5,053 bases of DNA. Origin: Desulfobacterales bacterium. Its GTDB lineage: Bacteria; Desulfobacterota; Desulfobacteria; Desulfobacterales; Desulfobacteraceae. The translations under genes and the position numbers were made by a program. This document shows, piece after piece, positions 1 to 5,053 of the stretch (within the stretch, counting starts at the first letter, position 1; each line of letters starts with the position of its first letter). The stretch spans positions 1 through 5,053 of the forward strand of contig JAKSBO010000384.1 in NCBI GenBank assembly GCA_022361095.1, in the 5' to 3' direction. The notes below the pieces were generated by a model. That model was given only the letters and a program-made list of their open reading frames with translations. It searched no databases and was not told where the DNA came from.

Positions 1-503
1 ACGACACCGATCTGACCGCCCTTGAGAGTGATCCGCTCGATCACGTCCTCCCGCGCATCACCGAGCGTTGCCGGCGGCGTCCGGCCGTCGATGCGCGCCA
101 TGTAGGCTTCCAGCCGCATGAACTCCTGATTGCCTGAAAACAGAAAATCTGCCATAAAGGTGGCCCCGGGGCCGCCAAAGACAATTAGGCTGTCCGGCAG
201 GATCTGCCTGGCCCTGTCTGCACAGGCCATGGCATTGATCCGGGTGGGGCTGGTGAGTGAAAAGCCGATGATATCAGGCTGCTCCTGCATGATGGATTGG
301 GTGAACAAATCAAGTGCTTTTTTTGCCGATCCATTTGCCGAGGGATTGGCCGGGCCTGCCGGTGCAAGATTCAAAATGCCTGAACTCCAACCCTGGTCCA
401 GAAGTCCTGCAGCCAGGTAATAAAGCCCGATGGGCACCTGAAGTGCGTCCGGGTCCGTGACCCTTGGATCCAGGCAGGATGGATTGACAAACAGAATTTT
501 CAC
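1..503 (-). CDS. B12-binding-domain (radical SAM type) protein, N-terminal part, runs off the left edge
   Basis: Reading from a GTG at 503 leftward, the frame stays open to the window edge (167 codons, 3' end missing). Residues 1-127 look like the cobalamin-binding, Rossmann-like N-terminal domain of BchE-type radical SAM proteins: an ILFVNPS strand, a DPDALQVPIGLYYLAAGLL segment (17-35), PDIIGFSLTSP (76-86) and the glycine turn FGGPGATF (109-116). The radical SAM CxxxCxxC motif would lie beyond the window, so enzyme class is inferred and the substrate is unknown. GTG is the only usual start: an in-frame TGA lies a few codons upstream. Only 2 bases separate it from the nitroreductase stop, so it is probably translated by coupling; no clear ribosome binding site is seen. 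Oddity: from about residue 128 (bases 1-122) base composition jumps to 67% G+C and the expected GEGE motif is absent. See findings. Confidence 0.7.
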   Translation of the reverse strand, partial: MKILFVNPSCLDPRVTDPDALQVPIGLYYLAAGLLDQGWSSGILNLAPAGPANPSANGSAKKALDLFTQSIMQEQPDIIGFSLTSPTRINAMACADRARQILPDSLIVFGGPGATFMADFLFSGNQEFMRLEAYMARIDGRTPPATLGDAREDVIERITLKGGQIGV

Positions 504-505
504 AG

Positions 506-1087
506 CTAAAAGGCGTTGAGTATCAAATCTTCAAGCTTGCGCTTGGGTACGTGGTGGACCTGATCTTCATCCCGGTAATATTTAATATCTCCGCTGTCAT
601 CCACATCGTCGATGCAGGCTGTTTCCACTGGCTTGCCCAGTGCGATGACCAGCTTGACCTCCAGATGATCACCGATGTTCAGCAGTTCTTTCAGCTTTTT
701 GATATTTATGGCGGCAAACATACATCCGGCAAGGCCCATTGCCCGGGCCCCGAGCAGCATGGTCTGGGCCGCAATGCCGTGGTCGCACCAGAAATTTTTT
801 GCAATGGTGGTATCCCCTAGAATAACAATATATCCCGTGGGCTGTTCCGCAGGTTCCGGGCCTTTCCACTCTTTGAGGTAAGCGGCCCAGGTGAGGCAGG
901 AAAATATCTTATCATTTTGTTCCCTGCTGCTGGAAATAATATATTTAAGGGGCTGGTTGTTGGCCGCGGAGGCCGTATACCGGGCCAGTTCCACAAGTCC
1001 CGTCAAGGTCTGGGTATCCAGTGCAAAACTGTTATCAAACCGCCTGCAGGAGCGGTTGGCTTTTACCAGGTCTTTGAAATTATCCAT
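506..1087 (-). CDS. Nitroreductase-family FMN flavoprotein
   Basis: A 193-residue protein of the nitroreductase superfamily, whose members use FMN and NAD(P)H to reduce nitroaromatics, quinones, flavins or other electrophiles; the real substrate here is unknown. Seen: the N-terminal RSCRRF (12-17), matching the family RRSxR phosphate-binding segment; SAANNQP (40-46), matching the family PSxxNxQPW-type FMN segment; a GLAGCMF segment (118-124); ALGKP (149-153); and a C-terminal YYRDED..HHVPKRKLEDLI tail (171-190) seen in many anaerobe members. Start choice: ATG at 1087 has AAAGGA 7 bases upstream, whereas a possible TTG at 1108 would add seven residues that merely overlap that ribosome binding site. 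The ATG overlaps the rdgB stop (ATGGATAA), typical of translational coupling. Middle gene of a three-gene minus-strand operon. Cytoplasmic; no signal peptide or membrane segment. Confidence 0.88.
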   Translation of the reverse strand: MDNFKDLVKANRSCRRFDNSFALDTQTLTGLVELARYTASAANNQPLKYIISSSREQNDKIFSCLTWAAYLKEWKGPEPAEQPTGYIVILGDTTIAKNFWCDHGIAAQTMLLGARAMGLAGCMFAAINIKKLKELLNIGDHLEVKLVIALGKPVETACIDDVDDSGDIKYYRDEDQVHHVPKRKLEDLILNAF

Positions 1088-1748
1088 TGCGCGTTCCTTT
1101 GGGTGCAAGGCAACCGCCGGGCTCTGTGTTGATCCGGGACAGTTGTATGTCTATCCAGTCCAGAATTTTGTCCATCTCCTGGGTGATTTCCTGTAACGCC
1201 TTTCCCCTGTGGCTGACATTTGCCTTTTCCGCCATGGACAACTGTGCAAAGGTTTTGTCCAGTTCGGGAAAAAAGAACAGCGGGTCATAGCCAAACCCGT
1301 TGTCGCCTGCGGGTTCCCGGGTGAGTACCCCCTCGCATCGGCCTTCATAGGTCAACGCAGCCCCTGTGGGAACGGCAATGGAAATGACACATTCAAAAGC
1401 GGCTTTCCGGTTTTCTTCATTTTCCATGGTCTTCAGAAGTTTGTCCACATTGTCCTGGTCCGTGGCGTTTTCTCCGGCATAACGGGCCGAATATACACCC
1501 GGTGCACCGCCCAGCGCCTCCACGCAAAGCCCTGAATCGTCCGCCAGGGCCGGATATCCCAAGATCCTTGCCGTAAACGATGCCTTTTTATATGCATTGT
1601 CGTCAAAGGTCTCTCCGTCTTCTATAACTTCGGGAATGGGGCCGAAATCCGACAGGTTTTTTATATCAACCGGGTAGCCTTGCAGTCTTTCCTGTAATTC
1701 TCTTGTTTTGCCTTTATTTGTCGAGGCCAGTACTAAGATCTGTTTCAC
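1080..1748 (-). CDS. rdgB: XTP/dITP diphosphatase (RdgB/HAM1 family)
   Basis: A 222-residue house-cleaning enzyme that hydrolyses non-canonical purine nucleotides (XTP, dITP, ITP) to the monophosphate plus pyrophosphate, keeping them out of DNA and RNA. The signature motifs are all present: STNKGK (9-14) for phosphate contact; DDSGL (70-74) with the acidic catalytic/metal residues; GVYSARY (84-90); GFGYDP (151-156) for base recognition; and SHRGKA (179-184). It runs somewhat past the usual ~200 residues: the last ~20 residues (ending TRNG) are a non-conserved tail whose codons also carry the ribosome binding site of the next gene. Start: GTG at 1748, with AAGGAG 7 bases upstream and no competing start. 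First gene of the minus-strand operon, behind a good promoter. Cytoplasmic. Assignment is secure from motifs; its grouping with a nitroreductase and a B12-type gene is probably only co-transcription. Confidence 0.96.
   Translation of the reverse strand: MKQILVLASTNKGKTRELQERLQGYPVDIKNLSDFGPIPEVIEDGETFDDNAYKKASFTARILGYPALADDSGLCVEALGGAPGVYSARYAGENATDQDNVDKLLKTMENEENRKAAFECVISIAVPTGAALTYEGRCEGVLTREPAGDNGFGYDPLFFFPELDKTFAQLSMAEKANVSHRGKALQEITQEMDKILDWIDIQLSRINTEPGGCLAPKGTRNG
1094..1100 (-). promoter_or_regulatory. Ribosome binding site fixing the nitroreductase start
   Basis: On the minus strand this reads AAAGGAA, 6-7 bases before the ATG at 1087. It lies inside the last codons of rdgB and decides in favour of that ATG over the TTG at 1108. 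Confidence 0.75.
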
Positions 1749-1755
1749 CTGAACG

Positions 1756-1761
1756 CTCCTT
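1756..1761 (-). promoter_or_regulatory. Ribosome binding site of rdgB
   Basis: On the minus strand this reads AAGGAG with a 7-base spacer to the GTG at 1748. The strong match supports use of the non-ATG start. Confidence 0.85.
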
Positions 1762-1798
1762 GTGCACTATTTAGACTTTTTTTAAATTTAAGACGTTT

Positions 1799-1827
1799 AA
1801 TATAAGTGTTGGTCCGGGGTTTGTAAA
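1799..1827 (-). promoter_or_regulatory. Sigma70-type promoter of the rdgB operon
   Basis: On the minus strand TTTACA (1827-1822) is followed by a 17-base spacer and TATATT (1804-1799), each five of six matches to consensus. Transcription would begin near 1792, giving a 5' leader of about 45 bases before the rdgB GTG. The region between is A+T rich. Inferred from sequence only. Confidence 0.6.
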
Positions 1828-1927
1828 GGCAGGCCCGTAAGTAGTGCCCGGCCGGAAACGGTAAATTTTGCCGATTACGGCGTTGGTCTGAAATCTGAAA
1901 TCTTTAGAAATGCACCTTGTATTCCAA

Positions 1928-2046
1928 AGGTTTTACTTTCAGCCTGCCTTGTACGCAACAAAATTTCCAGGTTTTCATTCAGGCATTAAGTGATCTGCCT
2001 GGGATTTTATATGGCAGTCCGGGGTCGTTAGGCTGATTTTCAACCT
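1928..2046. repeat. Nested inverted repeats, possible structured RNA or operator region
   Basis: An outer pair AGGTT (1928-1932) / AACCT (2042-2046) and, inside it, TCAGCCT (1939-1945) / AGGCTGA (2030-2036) enclose a hairpin CAGGCA (1980-1985) / TGCCTG (1996-2001) with a 10-base loop and a minor TTGT/ACAA stem (1949-1961). All pairings were read by eye. Short repeats like these can arise by chance in a region this size, and no known riboswitch family was recognised. Confidence 0.25.
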
Positions 2047-2049
2047 GTG

Positions 2050-2079
2050 TTGCGGGCGGTGCCTGGTGGCTGTTATATT
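2050..2079 (+). promoter_or_regulatory. Possible promoter for the Hdr-like operon
   Basis: TTGCGG (2050-2055), an 18-base spacer and TATATT (2074-2079) resemble a sigma70 promoter. It would give a leader of about 145 bases before the ATG at 2233. The -35 match is moderate, and other candidates such as TTGACA at 2145 lack a suitably spaced -10. Confidence 0.25.
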
Positions 2080-2128
2080 TTAAATGAAAGTACCGGTAAG
2101 TTGCTAAGCTTCTTTCATATTTTGTTGC

Positions 2129-2138
2129 GGCTTAAGCC
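2129..2138. repeat. Perfect 10-base palindrome
   Basis: GGCTTAAGCC is a perfect palindrome. It lies upstream of the Hdr-like operon and could be half of an operator, but such palindromes also occur by chance. Confidence 0.3.
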
Positions 2139-2152
2139 TGGGTGTTGACAGG

Positions 2153-2172
2153 CCGGGTCGGCCCATGACCGG
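2153..2172. repeat. G+C-rich hairpin upstream of the Hdr-like operon
   Basis: CCGG-G-TC pairs with GACCGG, one G bulged, around a 7-base loop. No T-run follows, so it does not look like a terminator. It could be a leader hairpin or protein binding site. Confidence 0.25.
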
Positions 2173-2224
2173 TATTTAAATGATTATTTGGGGTCTAAAA
2201 AAGTATTTATCGTAAAACAAAGAC

Positions 2225-2230
2225 AGGAGA
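2225..2230 (+). promoter_or_regulatory. Ribosome binding site not aligned with the annotated cytochrome start
   Basis: AGGAGA lies just before ATG 2233 (short 3-base spacing from AGGAG) and 9 bases before an in-frame GTG at 2239. It is the only strong ribosome binding site upstream of the cytochrome gene, yet it serves a different reading frame. Confidence 0.5.
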
Positions 2231-2232
2231 TA

Positions 2233-2325
2233 ATGATCGTGCAAATGGGATTTGTCAAGAAAAAAACAGGCTTGACATCCCGGATAAGTTACAATACAGA
2301 TTGGTTTTTTGATTTCGCCCTTTGA
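2233..2325 (+). CDS. Short upstream reading frame: leader peptide or frame-shifted N-terminus of the cytochrome gene
   Basis: Thirty codons from ATG 2233 (GTG 2239 and ATG 2245 are in-frame alternatives) to TGA 2323-2325, preceded by AGGAGA. The peptide is basic at first (KKK at 9-11, an R near the middle), then aromatic and acidic (TDWFFDFAL at the end). It overlaps the first five codons of the downstream cytochrome frame, which is shifted by +1. The last sense codon and stop form CTT TGA C, so a +1 slip would join it to the DNFKLDW stretch of the cytochrome. Three readings are possible: a coupling leader peptide, a programmed frameshift, or a true N-terminus separated by a one-base error in the T6 run at 2305-2310. 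It has no recognisable homology by itself. Confidence 0.35.
   Translation: MIVQMGFVKKKTGLTSRISYNTDWFFDFAL
2253..2277. repeat. 7-base inverted repeat overlapping a TTGACA box
   Basis: TGTCAAG (2253-2259) and CTTGACA (2271-2277) are perfect inverted copies, 11 bases apart. The right arm contains TTGACA, a perfect -35 hexamer, but the best spaced -10 (TACAGA, 2295-2300) is poor and would start transcription almost at the TTG codon. It could be an operator or a hairpin within the leader reading frame. Confidence 0.35.
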
Positions 2326-4027
2326 CAACTTTAAATTGGATTGGATTGGAAAAGTGCTTTATAATTGGAGTTTCTTTATTGCAGCGGCAGTATTCCTTTT
2401 CGGAATCATTTACAGGACCATTGGGTTTTTTCGGTTAACCATCGGACCGGAAGGACTTGAAGTTACGACGGCAGGTCGAATAAAATCATTTTTGTTCGGT
2501 CTGTTAAGCATTCTGGTTTCGCCTGTCCGGATTTTTAATTTTTTCAAGACTGCGATTGTGGATGTGGTGCTCCAACTGCCGCTGAAGCGTCAGGACCCCT
2601 TGAAGTGGGTGATGCACATCTGTATCTTCTGGGGATTTGCAGAGTTGTTTTTTATCCATGCCCTTGACGCCTATGTCAGCGACGTAATTTTCTCAGAGTA
2701 CCTGCCCACATTAAATCCGTTTATGTTCCTTCGGAACCTGGCCGGTGTCATGGTGATTGTGGGGCTTGCCATTGCCGTATACCGCAGGAGAACCCTTTTC
2801 CGTTTGAAGCAGATCAGCCGGCACCCCGATTATCTGGCAATTGCCCTGCTTGCAGTCATCATGATATCAGGCTTTGGCCTGGAAGGTGCCAAAATTATCT
2901 CTTCGGGTGTGTTCAACGACATGGTGGAGGAATACGGTGCCGTGGATGAAGATGAGGAACTTCCGGCACTTAAAGCTGTCTGGCAGGAAGAGTACAATGT
3001 CTCTTTCCCGGGCGAGACCATTGAGGTCTCCCCGGAAATTTTGGAGGAAGGCGGAATTATCAATGAAGACAATTGTATCTCCTGTCATGCCAACCCAAAA
3101 TGGGCTGTAGTCTCCTATCCGGTCTCCCTTGCCATGAAGCCTTTTGCCGGATTTTTAAACGGGAACCGCCTGGATTCACTGATACTGGTCATCCATTATT
3201 TAAGCTGTTTTTTCCTTCTGGCGTACCTGCCTTTCAGCAAATTTTTGCATATTCTGACAACCCCGATCAGCCTTGTCATTTCAGGCATTGCCGGACAGGA
3301 GCTGAAAAGCGGTGAGAATAAGGCCACCCGCCGGGTGTTTGATCTTTCCGCCTGCACCCAGTGCGGCACCTGTACAAGCCACTGTGCCGTGGGACCTTTG
3401 TATGATATATTTAATAACCGGTGGGTGTTTCCTTCAGAACGTGTAACCCAAATCCGGGAATCGGCCTGGGGCCGGTCAATGGATGCGGAATCAAAGGATG
3501 CTTTTAACCAGGGCAGTTTTATCTGCACCCTGTGCAACAAATGCTCCCAGGTCTGTCCTGCCGGGCTGGATCTGCAGGATATCTGGCTGGCAGCCAGGGA
3601 GCGGATGAAGGAAAAATTTCTTCCGGATCCCGTTGTCCAAATCAGGGAACGTCTTAAAGAAAATCAGGCTAAAAAGACGGAATCCGAAGGTCCCTTGGTG
3701 CTTAAGTCCGGCAAGGAATCTGTGGTTAAGGCCTTGAGAAGATCTTTCCAGGCGACTACATTTTCTCAATGTTATACCTGCCTGACATGCACCAATTCAT
3801 GCCCGGTGACAGGTGTTACAAGCGACATCGGACAATTTGGTGCCGCACCCCATCAGGTTATCCATGCCCTGGTTCTTGGGCAGACTGATCTGGCAAAGGA
3901 CGCCGCCATTGTCTGGGATTGCCTGACCTGTTATAAATGCCAGGAAAATTGTCCCCAGGGGGTCAAGATTACGGATATTTTTTATCAACTTAAAAACATG
4001 GTATACCATCAGGAATTTGGAATATGA
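2309..4027 (+). CDS. HdrE/HdrC-like membrane fusion: NarI-type cytochrome b with heme-c loop and four [4Fe-4S] motifs
   Basis: A 572-residue membrane oxidoreductase subunit. The N-terminal half resembles NarI/DsrM/HdrE-type cytochrome b: about five membrane segments (near 17-38, 98-120, 139-158, 173-195, 288-311) with candidate heme-b histidines H103, H117, H296 and H314. The last two are 18 apart, like the NarI pair. Between segments 4 and 5 a ~90-residue acidic loop, periplasmic by the positive-inside rule, carries C256-I-S-C259-H260, a heme-c site. The C-terminal half is two HdrC-like ferredoxin modules, each with two CxxCxxCxxxC motifs (C349-359, C406-416; C488-498, C538-548). It probably passes electrons between the quinone/periplasmic pool and the cytoplasmic HdrB-like partner encoded next. 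Direction and substrate are unknown; ETF:quinone-type, disulfide and DsrMK/Qmo/Tmc-like roles are all possible. Start is uncertain: TTG 2309 lacks a ribosome binding site; TTG 2336 or GTG 2354 are alternatives, as is entry from the frame at 2233. Confidence 0.88.
   Translation: MISPFDNFKLDWIGKVLYNWSFFIAAAVFLFGIIYRTIGFFRLTIGPEGLEVTTAGRIKSFLFGLLSILVSPVRIFNFFKTAIVDVVLQLPLKRQDPLKWVMHICIFWGFAELFFIHALDAYVSDVIFSEYLPTLNPFMFLRNLAGVMVIVGLAIAVYRRRTLFRLKQISRHPDYLAIALLAVIMISGFGLEGAKIISSGVFNDMVEEYGAVDEDEELPALKAVWQEEYNVSFPGETIEVSPEILEEGGIINEDNCISCHANPKWAVVSYPVSLAMKPFAGFLNGNRLDSLILVIHYLSCFFLLAYLPFSKFLHILTTPISLVISGIAGQELKSGENKATRRVFDLSACTQCGTCTSHCAVGPLYDIFNNRWVFPSERVTQIRESAWGRSMDAESKDAFNQGSFICTLCNKCSQVCPAGLDLQDIWLAARERMKEKFLPDPVVQIRERLKENQAKKTESEGPLVLKSGKESVVKALRRSFQATTFSQCYTCLTCTNSCPVTGVTSDIGQFGAAPHQVIHALVLGQTDLAKDAAIVWDCLTCYKCQENCPQGVKITDIFYQLKNMVYHQEFGI
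4011..4015 (+). promoter_or_regulatory. Ribosome binding site of the HdrB-like gene
   Basis: AGGAA lies 8 bases before ATG 4024, within the last codons of the cytochrome gene. Together with the ATGA overlap it supports coupled translation. Confidence 0.6.
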
Positions 4028-4857
4028 AATGTGCCTTATTTTCAGGATGCAGGACCGGATTTGACATTCCCCAGCACCCAAAATCCGCCAAAACGGTTTT
4101 ATCCAGGCTGAATGTCGGGGTTGAGGAGCTTGATTTCGGTTGTTGCGGGTACCCTGTCAAGGAAAAAAATCTGGATGCTTATCTTTTACTGTCCATACGC
4201 AATCTGGCCATTGCCCAGGCCCATCACCTGCCTGTGCTGACCCTGTGCAAGTGCTGTTTCGGCGCCCTTAAACAGGCCGATCACTACTTTCAAAATGATC
4301 CCAAAAAACAGTATATGATCAATTCGATACTGGAAAAGGAAGGTCTGCACTATAAGGGTGGTGTCAAGATCCATCACATGCTCACCTTGCTGGACCGGGA
4401 AATTGATAAAGGCGTAATCCAGCGAAGCGTTGTGCATCCCCTTGACGGAATAAAGATCGCCGCAAGTTACGGTTGCCACGCGTTGCGTCCCTCAACCATA
4501 ACCGGTTTGGATGATCAACCCAATGCCCCCACGATATTTGAGCGAATTATCAAATTGACCGGGGCCCAGCCCGTAAACTGGTCCAGAGGCCTGGAATGCT
4601 GCGGCAATCCACTGCTGGAGAAGAACAGCCTTCTGGCCCGGGAATTTGTTTTGAAAAAATATGAAACAGCAAAGCAGGAAGGTGCGGATATCATCTGCAC
4701 AGCATGCAATTATTGTCACGTGCAGTTTGAATATGGCCGGGACCTTATCCTGAAATCGGGATCAACCGACCCCATCCCCGCGGTGCTTCTCACCCAATTG
4801 CTGGGTCGGGCCATGGGGCTTGAAAAAAAATTAGCAGGGTTGGAAATCGCAGCATAG
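4024..4857 (+). CDS. HdrB-like protein with two CCG domains (heterodisulfide reductase subunit B family)
   Basis: A 277-residue soluble protein with both cysteine-rich CCG motifs complete: C9, C40-C41 and C75/C78 in the first half; C151, C192-C193 and C228/C231 in the second. In methanogen HdrB each such motif holds a non-cubane [4Fe-4S] cluster that reduces the CoM-S-S-CoB disulfide. In bacteria, relatives act with other thiol/disulfide or electron-carrier partners. The length and two-domain layout fit HdrB, not HdrD (no ferredoxin domain of its own); those clusters sit in the preceding gene, with which it overlaps by 4 bases (ATGA). This implies a 1:1 complex on the inner face of the membrane. 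A further cysteine, C225, gives CTACNYC, and the first CxxC reads CKCC. The start is clear from the ribosome binding site and overlap. No signal peptide or membrane segment. The electron acceptor or donor cannot be named from sequence. Confidence 0.9.
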   Translation: MKCALFSGCRTGFDIPQHPKSAKTVLSRLNVGVEELDFGCCGYPVKEKNLDAYLLLSIRNLAIAQAHHLPVLTLCKCCFGALKQADHYFQNDPKKQYMINSILEKEGLHYKGGVKIHHMLTLLDREIDKGVIQRSVVHPLDGIKIAASYGCHALRPSTITGLDDQPNAPTIFERIIKLTGAQPVNWSRGLECCGNPLLEKNSLLAREFVLKKYETAKQEGADIICTACNYCHVQFEYGRDLILKSGSTDPIPAVLLTQLLGRAMGLEKKLAGLEIAA

Positions 4858-4874
4858 AACCGATAAATCACAAA

Positions 4875-4919
4875 CATTCCCTGTCCTTTTCGGGACAGGG
4901 AATGCTTTAGCCTCTTTTT
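4875..4919 (+). terminator. Rho-independent-type terminator of the Hdr-like operon
   Basis: A perfect 12-base stem, CATTCCCTGTCC (4875-4886) with GGACAGGGAATG (4893-4904), closes a 6-base TTTTCG loop 17 bases after the HdrB-like stop. A T5 run (4915-4919) follows about 10 bases later rather than directly, so efficiency is uncertain. The opposite strand has no T-run, so it acts on the plus strand only. Confidence 0.7.
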
Positions 4920-5012
4920 CATAATAAAATCCGGTGAGTCATTCAGTTCTTTCAACCTTTATTGCGGGGTGAAGTCCGGCAGTTGCGCCAGTCCGGTCCT
5001 CTGCCGTTATTA

Positions 5013-5036
5013 TGATATAATTGCTTTTTTATATCA
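5013..5036. repeat. A+T-rich 8-base inverted repeat near the right edge
   Basis: TGATATAA (5013-5020) and TTATATCA (5029-5036) form perfect arms around an 8-base loop. It lies in a stretch (4920-5053) with no gene, and it overlaps a weak promoter-like pair, TTGCTT (5021-5026) and TAATAG (5043-5048), 16 bases apart. It may be an operator for a gene beyond the window. Confidence 0.3.
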
Positions 5037-5053
5037 GTTGTGTAATAGTTAAT

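Larger units (their letters stand above)
1749..2308. other. Divergent intergenic region between the rdgB operon and the Hdr-like operon
   Basis: About 560 bases separating two operons that point away from each other. The left end carries the rdgB promoter and ribosome binding site. From about 1830 to 2220 no reading frame with a start and plausible length was found. This part instead holds several inverted repeats (1928-2046, 2129-2138, 2153-2172), a short tandem TCTGAAA-type repeat (1887-1903), and a possible plus-strand promoter. The right end carries a ribosome binding site and a short frame (2233-2325) running into the cytochrome gene. It is unusually long for a simple promoter region, so a regulatory leader, a small RNA or a decayed gene are all possible. 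Confidence 0.7.

Noticed and set aside
3..137. Plus-strand open frame through the G+C-rich left edge, ending at TGA 135-137
   Set aside because: The G+C content by codon position (83% at minus-frame third positions, 45% at second positions) supports coding on the minus strand.
130..420. Plus-strand 96-codon open frame opposite the B12-type gene
   Set aside because: It is the antisense shadow of the better-supported minus-strand frame, which carries the B12-domain patterns.
1088..1108. TTG 1108 as the nitroreductase start, adding seven residues
   Set aside because: The ribosome binding site lies within those extra codons and points to the ATG at 1087.
1801..1989. A plus-strand frame open for about 60 codons in the intergenic region, ending at TAA 1987-1989
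   Set aside because: It has no ATG, GTG or TTG start in frame, no ribosome binding site, and the translation has no recognisable family features.
1812..2025. Two copies of GTCCGGGGT (1812-1820 and 2017-2025)
   Set aside because: Nine bases in a single pair of copies is too little to support a functional repeat.
2145..2178. TTGACA at 2145-2150 with TATTTA at 2173-2178 as a promoter
   Set aside because: The 22-base spacer is too long for a sigma70 promoter.

Overview
The window looks like an ordinary stretch of chromosome from an anaerobic, respiratory Gram-negative bacterium, most likely a Desulfobacterota (Desulfobacterales-like) sulfate reducer. This is inferred from gene content: a membrane-bound heterodisulfide-reductase (Hdr)-like electron-transfer pair with b-type and c-type heme sites and many iron-sulfur clusters, next to a B12-binding/radical-SAM type gene. 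There are no mobile elements, CRISPR arrays, tRNAs or rRNAs.

The left third (1-1748) is a tight minus-strand operon read from right to left. It holds an RdgB/HAM1-type XTP/dITP diphosphatase (GTG start, 1748-1080), a small nitroreductase-family flavoprotein (1087-506) whose start overlaps the rdgB stop, and the N-terminal part of a B12-binding-domain protein of the radical-SAM type (GTG start at 503, running off the left edge). A good sigma70-type promoter (TTTACA-17-TATATT) and a strong ribosome binding site precede rdgB. The outermost 120 bases are much richer in G+C (81 of 120) than the rest, and the encoded protein loses the family pattern there. That may be a contig-edge chimera or a real fusion.

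The middle (1749-2308) is a roughly 560-base divergent intergenic region with no convincing gene. It holds several inverted repeats and, at its right end, a 30-codon reading frame with a ribosome binding site that overlaps the start of the next gene in another frame.

The right part is a plus-strand two-gene operon. The first gene encodes a 572-residue protein: a NarI/HdrE-like membrane cytochrome b with a periplasmic CxxCH heme-c loop, then two tandem HdrC-like modules (four [4Fe-4S] motifs). The second gene, overlapping by 4 bases, encodes an HdrB-like protein with two complete CCG motifs. Together they form a plausible membrane complex linking the quinone or periplasmic cytochrome pool to a cytoplasmic thiol/disulfide, ETF or other Hdr-type partner. 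A hairpin terminator closes the operon.

The most interesting point is the start of the cytochrome gene. Its in-frame start is a TTG with no ribosome binding site, while the overlapping upstream frame has one and ends exactly at CTT TGA C, the same heptamer used for +1 frameshifting in prfB (RF2). Programmed frameshifting, translational coupling, or a one-base error in a T6 run could all explain this.
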